A DNA stretch of 64,000 nucleotides from Delftia tsuruhatensis. Lineage in GTDB: Bacteria; Pseudomonadota; Gammaproteobacteria; Burkholderiales; Burkholderiaceae_C. The notes below the pieces were generated by a model, which was not told the DNA's origin, ran no database searches, and saw nothing but the letters and a program-made list of their open reading frames with translations. A program made the position numbers and the translations under genes. Location of the stretch: positions 2,460,501-2,524,500 of the forward strand of contig NZ_LR813084.1 in assembly GCF_903815225.1 (NCBI RefSeq), written 5' to 3'. Below are positions 46,454 through 60,455 of this stretch, piece by piece (position 1 is the first letter of the stretch; every line of letters begins with the position of its first letter).

Positions 46454-46793
46454 GAGTACTTCCTTCAACTTTGGGTAAAGCGTTCTGAAAAACGCGGCTG
46501 CTCCTGTAGGGGCGGTCCGCGCAAAGAAGCTCAGGTTAATCGGATGGTTACCAATGGCAACAGGGTATCCCGGGGCTGGCGCGCGTGCCGGCTTTTCGCT
46601 AAGGGCTGCAACGCCGTCGGCACGGGCCTGCGGGGCGGGTTTTCGGCGAAGAAACCGCCTGATGCCTACCATGCACCCGGGCGGTGCGCCATGAACCCCG
46701 TATGACCAACCGCAAGAAGGGGAAACACGTACATGGTTTGTTGCATTGCAGCAACGCCTTGGGCGGGGCGGGCTTTCCCGTTCCTGTGCTGGA
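46454..46793 (-). other. liv operon leader/promoter region
   Basis: 340 bp without a gene between livK and the RluA-type gene. It should contain the liv promoter; the stretch 46520-46570 is relatively AT-rich. A GGCGGG-TTTTC / GAAA-CCGCC imperfect hairpin lies near 46634-46660. I see no further structure. Confidence 0.4.
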
Positions 46794-47482
46794 TCAAAAC
46801 GGCAGCGCCGATTCGAAACGCAGGCAGGCGCCGGACACCGGGTGTGCCAGCTCCAGTACCTGCGCATGCAGCAGCAGGCGGGGTGCCATGGCCTGGACCG
46901 CGGCATCGGCGTAGAGCGCATCGCCCAGGATGGCATGGCCCAGGGCCGCCATGTGCACGCGCAGCTGGTGGGTGCGGCCCGTCACGGGCTGCAGTTGTAC
47001 CCGAGTGACGGTCGGGGCAGGGCCTTGGTTTGCGTCAGGCAGGGCGCGCCACAGGGTCTGGCTGGGCTTGCCCTGCAGGGCGTCGATGATGCGCAAGGGG
47101 CGCCGCTCCCAGTCGGCGGCTATCGGCAGGTCGATGCTTTGCCAGGCGCCGGCCTGCTGCGCGGCAAGGCGGCCGGCGACCACGGCCACATAGCGCTTGT
47201 GCACGCGGCGCTGCGCAAAGGCTTCGCTCAGGAGGCGCTGGCTGGCCAGGCTGCGCGCCATGACCACCAGGCCCGAGGTGGCCTGGTCCAGCCGGTGCAC
47301 GACCAGCGCATCGGGCCAGCGCCGCAGGGCGCGCGCGCTCAGGCAGTCCTGCTTGTCGGGTCCGCGCCCCGGCACGCACAGCAGGCCCGAAGGCTTGTCC
47401 AGCACCAGCAGCTCGGCATCCTCGTGCAGGCAGACGACTTCGGCGGCGCCGCAATCCGCATGCAATTCGGCGTTCAAGGCGG

Positions 47483-47486
<4 letters not shown>
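46794..47486 (-). CDS. RluA-family pseudouridine synthase
   Basis: 230 residues from GTG 47486. The catalytic loop HRLDQATSGLVV contains the active Asp, preceded by VLDKPSGLLCVPG and followed by GRTHQLRVHMAALGHAILGDALY. It converts a uridine of rRNA or tRNA to pseudouridine; there is no S4 domain, which fits the short RluA type. The GTG overlaps the kinase stop as GTGA. An alternative start at 47519 would add 11 residues and overlap more. Confidence 0.88.
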
Positions 47487-49699
<2,213 letters not shown>

Positions 49700-49856
49700 G
49701 GCGCGGGCGGTGCGCTGGGGAAGCGGCGGGCGCCGCAAAGGTCCTTGCTGGCCGCAGCCCGGTGCCCGGCGGATTTGCCTGGGCCCGGCGCGGGCAGGGC
49801 CGAAGTGTACGCGCGCCGGGCGGGGCGCCACAAGCACCCCTTGCGGTGGCAGGTTC

Positions 49857-52748
<2,892 letters not shown>

Positions 52749-52847
52749 GGAGGGACCTGTCTCAAAAGCTGAGGGTGGCGGGTGCGTCGGCCGCGCCGGG
52801 CGCACCCGCCTGAAGAAAGACGGGCACCAGGGGTGCCCGTGGCGCCA

Positions 52848-53222
52848 TCAGGCGTTCTGCGCGAAGGCGGTATAGGCCGCTTCGTCGAGCAGGCCGGCCA
52901 GCTGGCCGGCATCGCTGAGCCTGACCTTGAAGAACCAGCCTGCGCCCAGCGGATCGCTGTTGGCCAGGGATGGGTCGTCGCGCAGGGCTTCGTTGACCTC
53001 GACGATCTCGCCGCTGACGGGCATGTAGACGTCGGCGGCGGCCTTGACGGATTCGACCACGCCGGCCACGTCGCCCTGGTTGAAGCTGGCGCCCACGGCG
53101 GGCAGGTCGACGAAGACCACGTCGCCCAGCGCGTCCTGCGCATGGACGGTGATGCCGACGATGGCCGCGTCAGGATTGGCGGCGTTGATCCACTCGTGGT
53201 CCTTGGAATACTGGATGCTCAT
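52848..53222 (-). CDS. gcvH: Glycine cleavage system H protein
   Basis: 124 residues. The lipoyl-lysine is in GVVESVKAAADVYMPVSGE, within the conserved flattened barrel. It shuttles the aminomethyl group between GcvP, GcvT and lipoamide dehydrogenase. It lies between gcvT and gcvP on the same strand, 137 nt after gcvT. Confidence 0.96.
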   Translation of the reverse strand: MSIQYSKDHEWINAANPDAAIVGITVHAQDALGDVVFVDLPAVGASFNQGDVAGVVESVKAAADVYMPVSGEIVEVNEALRDDPSLANSDPLGAGWFFKVRLSDAGQLAGLLDEAAYTAFAQNA

Positions 53223-53359
53223 GATTTGCTCCGGATGGAAACTGGAAAAAACCTGTGAAAGGCGGTTTGAGAAAGGTCAGTGCGCACTGTAGCGGCATGC
53301 GGCGGCGGGAAAACCGAATCCGCGGGAACCGGACACCGCCTCCGGTGCGCAGGCCGTCC

Positions 53360-54496
53360 TCAACCTCGGTGGTAACGGGGGGCGACGAAAGGCGTAGCCT
53401 GCACCTGCATGGGCACGGCCTTGCCGCGCACCATGGCCTGCAGCGTGGTGCCTGTGGCAGCGCTGGCCGGCTCCACATAGGCCAGGGCGATGGGCTGGTT
53501 CAGCGTGGGCGACAGCAGGCCGCTGGTGACGGTGCCGACCTTGCGGCCACTGGCGTCCTGCAGTTCGGTGCCCTCGCGCACGGGCACGCGCTCCAGTGCC
53601 ACCAGGCCCACGCGCTTGCGCGTGAGCAGCTCGGGCGACTGCAGTTGGGCCAGCACGGTGGCGGCGCCGGGAAAGCCGCCTTCGCGCTCGCCGCCGATGC
53701 GGCGCACCTTCTGCACCGCCCAGTTCAGCGCGGCTTCGGCCGGTGTCGTCGTCGTGTCCAGGTCGTTGCCGTACAGGCACAGGCCGGCTTCCAGGCGCAG
53801 CGAATTGCGCGCGCCCAGGCCCACGGGCCGGACCTCGGGCTGGGTCAGCAGCGCGCGGGCCAGTGCCTCGGCGGCCTCGGCCGGCACCGAGATCTCGAAG
53901 CCGTCCTCGCCGGTATAGCCGCTGCGCGTGATGTACAGCTCGGCCCCGCTCCATTCGAAATGGCCGCCCGTCATGAAGACCAGGCCAGCCGTGTCCGGCA
54001 GCAGGCGCTCCAGCGCGACAGCGGCCTGCGGGCCCTGCAAGGCCAGCAGGCCCCGGTCGAACTGCGGCACGATCTCGCAGCGCTGGCCGATACGGGCCTG
54101 GATGTGCGCCAGATCCTCGTTCTTGCAGGCGCCGTTGACGACGAGGAACAGGTCGTCCTCGCGGCGCACGAACATCAGGTCGTCGAGGATGCCGCCCGCG
54201 TCATCGAGCAGCAGGCCGTAGCGCTGGCGGTGCTCGCCCAGGCCCAGGACGTCCATGGGCAGCAGCGATTCCAGCGCCGCATCGGCATCCGGGCCGCGCA
54301 GGCTGATCTGGCCCATGTGGGAGACGTCGAACAGGCCGGCTGCCTGGCGTGTGTGCAGGTGCTCGGCCATCAGGCCTTGCGGGTACTGCACGGGCATGGA
54401 GTAGCCGGCGAAGGGCACCATGCGTGCGCCCAGCTCCTGGTGCAGGGCGGACAGCGGGGTCTTGAGCAGGTCGGGGGTGGGGGCGGCAGCGGTCAA
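53360..54496 (-). CDS. gcvT: Aminomethyltransferase, glycine cleavage T protein
   Basis: 378 residues. The start is probably TTG 54496 giving (M)TAAAPTPDLLKTPLSALHQELGARM, which fits the family start; no ATG is available upstream, and the nearest in-frame ATG lies within the conserved N-terminus. Landmarks are FDVSHMGQISLRG, the folate-site region FISRSGYTGEDGFEI (Tyr-Thr-Gly-Glu) and ARNSLRLEAGLCLYGNDLD. It transfers the methylene group to tetrahydrofolate. It is under the glycine riboswitch. Confidence 0.93.
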   Translation of the reverse strand: MTAAAPTPDLLKTPLSALHQELGARMVPFAGYSMPVQYPQGLMAEHLHTRQAAGLFDVSHMGQISLRGPDADAALESLLPMDVLGLGEHRQRYGLLLDDAGGILDDLMFVRREDDLFLVVNGACKNEDLAHIQARIGQRCEIVPQFDRGLLALQGPQAAVALERLLPDTAGLVFMTGGHFEWSGAELYITRSGYTGEDGFEISVPAEAAEALARALLTQPEVRPVGLGARNSLRLEAGLCLYGNDLDTTTTPAEAALNWAVQKVRRIGGEREGGFPGAATVLAQLQSPELLTRKRVGLVALERVPVREGTELQDASGRKVGTVTSGLLSPTLNQPIALAYVEPASAATGTTLQAMVRGKAVPMQVQATPFVAPRYHRG

Positions 54497-54559
54497 GGAG
54501 GGTCTCTCTTCGGGCAAGTGGCAAGGCAATACGCCATCCCGGCATGCCGGGATGTCCTG

Positions 54560-54790
54560 CCCTGCTGTCCGCTTTACCTGAGAGATTCACCCGCACCTTC
54601 CGGGCGTGGGGCTTGCTCCTTCGGTGGATGGGCACGCCGCCGTGCACTGCATCTCTCTCCAGCAAGGAACGCCTGCGACCGTGGCGGCAGGCGGTGCCAG
54701 TCCTTTTGCCTGAGCGTTCGGAGCGAACCCTGCGCCTTCGGCGGTGCCGCTGCCTGCGACCGTGGCGGCCGGGCGGGCACTCTCTCCTGA
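54560..54790 (-). promoter_or_regulatory. Tandem glycine riboswitch upstream of gcvTHP
   Basis: On the minus strand two glycine aptamers follow each other. Aptamer 1 begins with GGAGAGA at 54787 and ends with CTCAGGCAAAAGGAC (54700-54714); aptamer 2 begins with GGAGAGAGAT (54651-54660) and ends with CTCAGGTAAAGCGGACAG (54564-54583). Both also show the CGAAGG internal motif. A -10-like TAGAAT (54798-54803) places the transcript start near 54790. Glycine binding would raise expression of the cleavage operon. The gcvT start is about 65 nt downstream. A 17-nt repeat is shared by the first aptamer and the linker. Confidence 0.93.
54671..54768 (+). repeat. 17-nt direct repeat inside the riboswitch
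   Basis: GCCTGCGACCGTGGCGG occurs at 54671-54687 (linker between aptamers) and again at 54752-54768 (variable stem of aptamer 1). The linker copy also begins a GCCTGC...GCAGGC hairpin. Confidence 0.85.
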
Positions 54791-54957
54791 CCGGCGCATT
54801 CTAGCCGTGCACGGCGCATGCGCTGCTGCGGGATTTCCGCGGGCTGCGGCGTTTTCCTTGCATGGAGGTATTTGCAAATTGCATAACTGTCTAAAAAATC
54901 TCCTACATTGAGATGCATCGTTATATGAATCTCGTGAGCGGGAAGAAAGAAGCGCAC

Positions 54958-56547
54958 ATGCAGCAGACGCTGGGAGACACACTGGCCTGGCCGGCCCGTT
55001 ATCTGTCGAACAAGGAGGCCCTGGTGGCCTGGGAAGGGGGCGAGCGCCGGGCCTGGACCTATGCGCAGCTGGATGCCGAGGTCAATCGCCATGCCCATGG
55101 CCTGGCCGATCTGGGCATCGGCCATGGCGACGTGGTCGCGGCCTTCCTCTACAACACGCCTGCCTTCGTCTTCACCATGCTGGCGGCCGCCCGCCTGGGC
55201 GCCATCTTCAACCCCGTCAACTATCGGCTGGCGCCGCAGGAGCTGGCCTTCATCCTCCAGGACGGCGGCGCCCGCGCCCTGGTCTTCGAGGCCGAGGGCA
55301 GCGAGACCGTCGCCCGTGCCCAGGCCCTGCTCAAGGCCGACGGCGGCGGCAGCCCCGCGCACTGGATCTTCGCCGACGATGCGCAGACCGATGCCCTGCC
55401 CATCTGGGCCACGCAGCGCCTGTCGGCCCTGGCCCGCGGCCGCAGCAGCGCGCCACCACAGGCACAGGTGCGGGAGAACGACCCCTGCATCCTCATGTAC
55501 ACCAGCGGTACCACGGGCCGGCCCAAGGGCGTGCTGCACACGCACCGCAGCAAGCTGGCGCACAACGCCCTCATGCACCAGACCATGCAGTTCACGCGCG
55601 ACGACGTGGGCCTGGCCATGGCGCCGCTCAACCACACGGCCGAGCTGCACACCAGCTTCCTGCCGCGCCTGCAGGCCGGTGCCACCCAAGTGCTGCTGCG
55701 CCGCTTCGATGTGGCCGAGGCCTGGCGCCTGATCCGCGAGGAGCGCGTGACGTTCTTCTTCGCGGCTCCGACCATGATCACCATGCTGCTGGCCGACCCT
55801 CTGGCCTCGCCGCAACAGGCGCCCGCGCTGCGGCTGGTGGAGTACGGCGGCGCCTCCATGGCGCCGCACCTGATCCGCGAATGGACGCGCAAGGTCGGCA
55901 GCGACCTGGTCCAGGTCTACGGCACCACCGAGATGGGGCCCTGCATGTCCATCCTGCCGCCGCGCGAGCAGCTCTCGCATGCGGGCTCGGCCGGGCTGCC
56001 CTCCATGGGCCATGACCTCATCGTGGCGCGTGTGCGCGAGGACAACGCACCCACCGATCCGGCCGAGGCCTGCCTGCCCGGCGAGGTCGGCGAGATCCTG
56101 GTGCGCGGCCCCTGCATGATGGCCGGCTACCTCAACCGACCCGATGCCAACGCGCGTGCCCTGGCCCATGGCTGGTACCACACGGGCGACCTGGGCCACA
56201 TCGACGATGATGGCCATCTGTGGATCCGCGACCGCATCGACTACATGATCAATTCCGGCGCCGAGAACGTCTATCCGCGCGAGGTGGAGGACGCCCTGGT
56301 CGAGCATGCCGATGTGCTGGAGGTCGCCGTCATCGGCGAGGCCGACGAGCGCTGGGGCCAGATCGTCGCGGCCCATGTGGTCGCCAGGCCCGGTGCAGCG
56401 CCCACGGCCGAGGCGCTGGATGCCTTCCTGGTCCACGGCGACCGGCTGGCCGCCTACAAGCGCCCGCGCCGCTACCACTTCCGCGAAGCCCTGCCCAAGA
56501 CGGCCAGCGGGAAGATACAGAAGCAGTTGCTGAGGGGGGTGGGTTGA
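54958..56547 (+). CDS. Fatty-acid/aryl CoA synthetase (AMP-forming)
   Basis: 529 residues of the ANL superfamily. The P-loop-like motif is MYTSGTTGRPKGVLHTH, followed by VYGTTEMGP, the adenine-site WYHTGDLGHIDDDGHLWIRDR and the C-terminal lysine motif PKTASGKIQKQL. It activates an acid with ATP and links it to CoA. The substrate is unknown; benzoate-type and medium-chain acids are both possible in this group. ATG 54958 (MQQTLGD) has GAAGAAAG upstream; ATG 54913 and 54925 are in frame. It stands alone between the riboswitch and the lipoprotein pair. Confidence 0.9.
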   Translation: MQQTLGDTLAWPARYLSNKEALVAWEGGERRAWTYAQLDAEVNRHAHGLADLGIGHGDVVAAFLYNTPAFVFTMLAAARLGAIFNPVNYRLAPQELAFILQDGGARALVFEAEGSETVARAQALLKADGGGSPAHWIFADDAQTDALPIWATQRLSALARGRSSAPPQAQVRENDPCILMYTSGTTGRPKGVLHTHRSKLAHNALMHQTMQFTRDDVGLAMAPLNHTAELHTSFLPRLQAGATQVLLRRFDVAEAWRLIREERVTFFFAAPTMITMLLADPLASPQQAPALRLVEYGGASMAPHLIREWTRKVGSDLVQVYGTTEMGPCMSILPPREQLSHAGSAGLPSMGHDLIVARVREDNAPTDPAEACLPGEVGEILVRGPCMMAGYLNRPDANARALAHGWYHTGDLGHIDDDGHLWIRDRIDYMINSGAENVYPREVEDALVEHADVLEVAVIGEADERWGQIVAAHVVARPGAAPTAEALDAFLVHGDRLAAYKRPRRYHFREALPKTASGKIQKQLLRGVG

Positions 56548-56706
56548 GAAGGCTTCTATCCAGCGTGCGGTCTGCATGATGGTGCGCGGTCGTATACGTT
56601 CATAAGACGCGTCTGAAAGAAGCCACTTCTTAGGAATATTCTGAAGCGAAGTGGTTACTTTGCATTACATTCTCGTCCTTCAAATAATCCTAAGGGTGAG
56701 AGAAAA

Positions 56707-57276
56707 ATGTTCGTGTCCTACGTTCGCGTTTTTGCAATCTGCGCGGTGGCGGTTCTGGCTACGGGGTGTGCCCAACTGAAAGCCCCGCCTTACGGTGCGG
56801 ACTACGCAGCCCTGGAGCAATTGAAGGCGGCCAAGCCGGGCTCCGCCAATGTTCTGAAGGTGGAGCCGACGGATCCTGCTGCCCAGGTCAACAACCTCTC
56901 CTTGCGTGGAACGCCTCTTAATTCGGCTAGCGGCACATTTTCCAAGTATCTGGAAGAGGCGCTGGTTCAGGACCTGAAGGAGATCTCCGCCTACGATCCC
57001 CAGTCGCAAACTCAGATTGACGCGAAGATTCTTGCTAACGATATCGATATTCGCGGTTTCAGCATGGGTTCGGGTGTGATGGAGATTGAGCTTCGGGTTT
57101 TGCGCAGCGGAGAGCAGCGGCTCAAGAAGACCTACAAGGCAGAGACTAGCTTCGAGTCCAGCTTCATGGGCGCTGTAGCCATTCCTGCAGGACAGGCTGC
57201 CTATCCTCAACTTGTGCGGGAATTGTTGCGCAAGGTGTACGCCGATCCTCAATTCCTTGCTGCGTTGGCTCCCTGA
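56707..57276 (+). CDS. Lipoprotein, unknown function
   Basis: 189 residues. The signal peptide MFVSYVRVFAICAVAVLATGC ends in a lipobox with the acylated Cys21, so it is a membrane-anchored periplasmic lipoprotein. The mature part has a mixed fold (YLEEALVQDLKEISAYDPQ..., ILANDIDIRGFSMGSGVMEIELRV) like small outer-membrane-associated lipoproteins that aid assembly; I cannot name a family. Codon use is markedly less G+C-rich than in surrounding genes. It is followed after 32 nt by a second lipoprotein. Confidence 0.8.
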   Translation: MFVSYVRVFAICAVAVLATGCAQLKAPPYGADYAALEQLKAAKPGSANVLKVEPTDPAAQVNNLSLRGTPLNSASGTFSKYLEEALVQDLKEISAYDPQSQTQIDAKILANDIDIRGFSMGSGVMEIELRVLRSGEQRLKKTYKAETSFESSFMGAVAIPAGQAAYPQLVRELLRKVYADPQFLAALAP

Positions 57277-57308
57277 CGGCTTCACAGTGAGTCGCCGAGG
57301 ATAAAATC

Positions 57309-57902
57309 ATGCGCTTTTTTTCCGTACTCATTCGAGCGGTTCTGGCATCCGTCACTTTGGCAACGTTGGTGGGATGTGCCCATCCCATCAACATCGGCGG
57401 CGATACACGGCCTGAGCGTATCGGGTCGGAGTTGATTCAGAAGAAGGTTGCCTACGCCATCAGCGAAAATCAGCGAAATACCGCCTTTGTTTCACCTGCG
57501 GGCGGGGGTGACAGTGTCAGATACTTCCCTTATCGCGACCTCGAAAAAACAATTCGGGATGCATTGCGCTCTGTCTACCAGGATGTGACGCTGATTGCAG
57601 CGCCAAGCGATACGCAGGCCGTAGAGGCGGCCCGTGCGGCCTTGATTTTCGTACCCGAGATCAAAACTGATTCGGGATCGTCATCGGCGCTTACGTGGCC
57701 CCCGACCTACTTTGTTACAGAGATCGCATGCGTGGTCACTGATGCCAACGGCAACGAAATTGGAAGAGTGAAGGCTTCTGCGCGGGGCGAAGCGGAATTC
57801 AGCGAGTTTCTGGATGACTTCGGCCTGGCGGCCAAGCGTGCAGCCACGCAAGTGGCTCAGCAGTTGAGCAGTGAAATTCGCAAGAACGAAAAACTGCGTT
57901 AA
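57309..57902 (+). CDS. Lipoprotein, unknown function
   Basis: 197 residues. Signal peptide MRFFSVLIRAVLASVTLATLVGC has lipobox LVGC with the acylated Cys23. The mature domain includes VRYFPYRDLEKTIRDALRSVYQDVTLIA and a central ALIFVPEIKTDSGSSSA segment, then a helix-rich end. I do not recognise the family; it resembles periplasmic lipoproteins of the type seen in paired operons. It shares the lower G+C of the previous gene and is followed by a terminator. Confidence 0.8.
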   Translation: MRFFSVLIRAVLASVTLATLVGCAHPINIGGDTRPERIGSELIQKKVAYAISENQRNTAFVSPAGGGDSVRYFPYRDLEKTIRDALRSVYQDVTLIAAPSDTQAVEAARAALIFVPEIKTDSGSSSALTWPPTYFVTEIACVVTDANGNEIGRVKASARGEAEFSEFLDDFGLAAKRAATQVAQQLSSEIRKNEKLR

Positions 57903-57948
57903 GGCGATCGGGCCGTTCGAGGCTGCGGCTTGTGTCAAGCGTTCGTCA

Positions 57949-57985
57949 TAATGCCAGCCTGTTCCCATCCAGGCTGGCATTTTTC
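57949..57985 (+). terminator. Rho-independent terminator after the lipoprotein pair
   Basis: ATGCCAGCCTG-TTCCCATC-CAGGCTGGCAT followed by TTTTC, an 11-bp perfect stem 48 nt after the stop. Confidence 0.9.
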
Positions 57986-58154
57986 ATGGAGGCCGGTTCG
58001 GTGCCGGGACGAGGCGCCCCAGACATCGCCGATTACCGTTCGATACGACAACTCCCAGCCACAACCTGCCGCAGCCAATGGTGCATGGCATCGCCCTGCT
58101 TGCGCACAGCCAGGCCTGCCGGCAGGCGAACCGGGGCGGTGCCGTAAGGCACTC

Positions 58155-58454
58155 TCAAGCCTCGCCCGCCTGCATGGGATAGATATGGCGGCAATCACGC
58201 CATTCATGAACGGGCTGATCGTCCACATAGGACGTCGGCTTGGGAAGAAAGCCCGCGATGCATCCGGCGATGCCCAGCTCGGCAGCGGTCTGGCGGCAGT
58301 AGTCCGCGCCGCCGGAACTCCAGAGGAACACGGTCGCACCCTCGGCGTGCAGGCGCCGTACCTGCGCAATCACGCCAGGCATGGGAATGCGCTTGGGCCC
58401 CACGGACCGGACCAGGGTGTCGTCCACATCGACAAAGACGGTTTTGCTGCTCAT
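58155..58454 (-). CDS. HAD-superfamily hydrolase-like protein, short
   Basis: 99 residues. The first HAD motif is VFVDVDDTLVRS and the second-motif serine is in VFLWSSGGADY; there is no room for a cap domain and motif III is not clear, the end being PTSYVDDQPVHEWRDC with a plausible motif-IV aspartate pair. It may be a small phosphatase. ATG 58454 is the start with the family sequence. Confidence 0.75.
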   Translation of the reverse strand: MSSKTVFVDVDDTLVRSVGPKRIPMPGVIAQVRRLHAEGATVFLWSSGGADYCRQTAAELGIAGCIAGFLPKPTSYVDDQPVHEWRDCRHIYPMQAGEA

Positions 58455-58545
58455 CGGGTGCTCGGTGCGAGGAAATGCCTGGATGCACATTCGTCCAGGG
58501 CCGTGGCGACATTGTGATGATTTGCGCGGGCCTTCCTGCAATGCA

Positions 58546-58582
58546 ACAGGCCGCCCCGCTGCGGATAAGCGGGGCGGCCTGT
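58546..58582 (-). terminator. 15-bp perfect stem-loop, terminator-like
   Basis: ACAGGCCGCCCCGCT (58546-58560) and AGCGGGGCGGCCTGT (58568-58582) pair exactly around a 7-base loop. There is no clear T-run, so termination is likely but unproven. It lies 20 nt beyond the stop of the AraC-like relic, where that gene's terminator would be. Confidence 0.6.
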
Positions 58583-58601
58583 AACGGACTCCTGGTCTGG
58601 A

Positions 58602-58676
58602 TCACGCATCCTGGCGCTGGCGGTAGTCGGCGGGGCTGGGTGAATGGTTGTGCTGCGCCGGTAAGCGTGCTCCCAT
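58602..58676 (-). pseudogene. Relic of an AraC-family regulator C-terminus
   Basis: The minus-strand frame ending at TGA 58602-58604 reads ...AQHNHSPSPADYRQRQDA. The SPADYRQR part is the usual C-terminal end of AraC/XylS DNA-binding domains. No start or remaining helix-turn-helix is found upstream, so it is a short 3' remnant left by a deletion. The match is short, so chance is possible. Confidence 0.45.
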
Positions 58677-58787
58677 GCAGACAAGTGTGCGCGTTGTCAG
58701 GCAGAAAATGCTGCTTTATTTCTTTTGAATAGGCTTTGCTACAGAAAATTATTCTGAGGCGGGCTGTTTTTCAGTACAGTGCAGGCC

Positions 58788-59243
58788 ATGGACATCCTGG
58801 ACAGAAAGATTCTTGCCGCGCTGCAGGCCAATGCGCGCGCCAGCCTGCAAGAGATCGGCGCGGCCGTGGGGCTGAGCGCGTCACCGTGCTGGACGCGCAT
58901 CCGCAAGATGGAGGAAGCCGGCGTGATCGAAGGCTATACCGTGCGTCTCAACCCGCTGGCGCTGGGGCTGGGCGATACGGTGCTGGTGCAGGTCACGCTG
59001 GACAGCCATTCGGACAATACGCTGGAGAAGTTCGGCGAGATGCTGGCCACCATCCCCGAGGTGGTGGAGGCGCACCTGGTCTCGGGCGAGTACGACTACC
59101 TGCTGCGCGTCGTCGTCAAGGACACGCGCGACTACGAGCGCCTGCTGCGCGAAAAGCTCTACAAGATCAAGGGCATACGCCACAGCCAGTCCAGCTTCGT
59201 GCTGCGCACCCTGAAGAGGGCGGACCTTCCACTGGGGGTGTGA
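58788..59243 (+). CDS. Lrp/AsnC family transcriptional regulator
   Basis: 151 residues: N-terminal winged helix (MDILDRKILAALQANARASLQEIGAAVGLSASPCWTRIRKM) and the RAM/AsnC effector domain (from about residue 65, TVLVQVTLDSHSDNT...). It regulates genes of amino-acid metabolism, often its neighbours. ATG 58788 is preferred to ATG 58779 for its family start. It is followed one base later by the AraC gene. Confidence 0.92.
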   Translation: MDILDRKILAALQANARASLQEIGAAVGLSASPCWTRIRKMEEAGVIEGYTVRLNPLALGLGDTVLVQVTLDSHSDNTLEKFGEMLATIPEVVEAHLVSGEYDYLLRVVVKDTRDYERLLREKLYKIKGIRHSQSSFVLRTLKRADLPLGV

Positions 59244-59244
59244 C

Positions 59245-60012
59245 ATGGACGACGGGCCGCAGGTGTCCCCTGGCGCTTACCGCGAGCATCTCCCGCCACC
59301 CGACCTGCGCCCGCATTTCCAATGCCTGTGGAGCAGCACGGTGGCCACGGACTACGCCGGCGGATTCCTCGTCGTGCCTGATGGCTGCGTGGACATCGTC
59401 TGCAAGAACGGGCGGCTGCTGGTCGTGGGGCCGGACCGTGTGGCGGCGCGGCCTGAGCTGGTGCCGGGATCGCAGGTGTTGGGTGCGCGCTTCGCGCCTG
59501 GCGCGGCCAGCGCATGGCTGGGCCTGCCCATGGACGAGATCGTGGGGCAGGCCGTGGACCTGGCGGACCTGCTGGGACGGCGGGCGACGCCGTGGGCGCG
59601 GCGCCTGAACGGCAGCGCGCCGGGCGAGTGGGGTGCGTTGTTCCAGGGCGCGTTGGCGCAGCTGGGGAAAGAGGCCGGTGCGCCTGACCGCCAGGCGGGG
59701 CAACTGTTTGCGCTGGCGGCCGCCGCAGCAGACGATGAATCCCGGCTGCTGGCCTCCCTGCGCACACGGCTGGGCATGTCGGAGCGCAGCCTGCGCCGCT
59801 TCTGCCATGCGCAGTTCGGCTACGGGCCCAAGACGCTGGAGCGTGTGCTGCGCTTGCAGCGCCTGCTGTCGCTGGCGCGCGCCGACCGGTCATCGGGACT
59901 GGCGTCGCTGGCCCTTCAGGCAGGCTACGCGGATCAGGCCCATCTGTCCCGCGAGGTGAGGGCCCTGTGCGGCGTCAGCGCCAGTGCCGCCCTGGCCCGG
60001 TTGCTCGATTGA
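59245..60012 (+). CDS. AraC-family regulator with N-terminal DUF6597-like domain
   Basis: 255 residues. The N-terminal half (about 10-120) contains VPDGCVDIV...LVVGPDR, typical of DUF6597-like sensor domains in AraC proteins; the C-terminal half has two helix-turn-helix units (LRTRLGMSERSLRRFCHAQFGYGPKTLERVLRLQRLL; ASLALQAGYADQAHLSREVRAL). ATG 59245 is one base after the Lrp stop, so the two are one operon. A VOC protein follows. Confidence 0.88.
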   Translation: MDDGPQVSPGAYREHLPPPDLRPHFQCLWSSTVATDYAGGFLVVPDGCVDIVCKNGRLLVVGPDRVAARPELVPGSQVLGARFAPGAASAWLGLPMDEIVGQAVDLADLLGRRATPWARRLNGSAPGEWGALFQGALAQLGKEAGAPDRQAGQLFALAAAAADDESRLLASLRTRLGMSERSLRRFCHAQFGYGPKTLERVLRLQRLLSLARADRSSGLASLALQAGYADQAHLSREVRALCGVSASAALARLLD

Positions 60013-60094
60013 TGCCGCCGCCTGGCCGTTTTGTTCAAGACGCCTGCCCGCGCCTGGACGATGATGGCGCTTTCGATACCAAACGGAGCAGCAC

Positions 60095-60451
60095 ATGGGC
60101 ATCAGGGGCCGGGACCGGCAGATCGACAACATCGAGTTCAACGTAGCCGACATCGCGCGCAGCAAGGCCTTTTATGGCGAGGCCTTCGGCTGGACCTTCA
60201 CCGACTATGGACCGTCCTATACGGAGTTCAGCGATGGCCGGCTCACGGGCGGCTTCACGACCGGCGAGCCCGTGCGGCCCGGTGGGCCGCTGGTCATCGT
60301 CTATGCCGATGACCTGGAGCAGGCGCAGCGCCGCGTCGAGGCGGCCGGCGCCGTGATCAGCCGCGCGGTGTTCGCGTTTCCCGGTGGCCGCAGGTTCCAC
60401 TTCACCGACCCGGACGGCTACGAACTGGCCGTGTGGTCGGCCCAGACCTGA
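60095..60451 (+). CDS. VOC (glyoxalase/bleomycin-resistance fold) family protein
   Basis: 118 residues, one VOC domain with two beta-alpha-beta-beta-beta modules: IDNIEFNVADIARSKAFYGEAFGW and FTDPDGYELAVWS. The glutamate in DGYELAVW fits a metal ligand. It could bind or detoxify a small molecule. It lies 82 bp after the AraC gene on the same strand and ends in a terminator. Confidence 0.88.
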   Translation: MGIRGRDRQIDNIEFNVADIARSKAFYGEAFGWTFTDYGPSYTEFSDGRLTGGFTTGEPVRPGGPLVIVYADDLEQAQRRVEAAGAVISRAVFAFPGGRRFHFTDPDGYELAVWSAQT

Positions 60452-60455
60452 AAGC

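Larger units (their letters stand above)
58455..58787 (-). other. Intergenic region with a relic gene end and a strong hairpin
   Basis: 333 bp between divergent HAD and Lrp genes. It contains the end of what looks like an AraC gene on the minus strand (58602-58676) and the 15-bp stem at 58546-58582. The rest, near 58690-58787, is AT-richer and probably holds the Lrp promoter. Confidence 0.5.
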
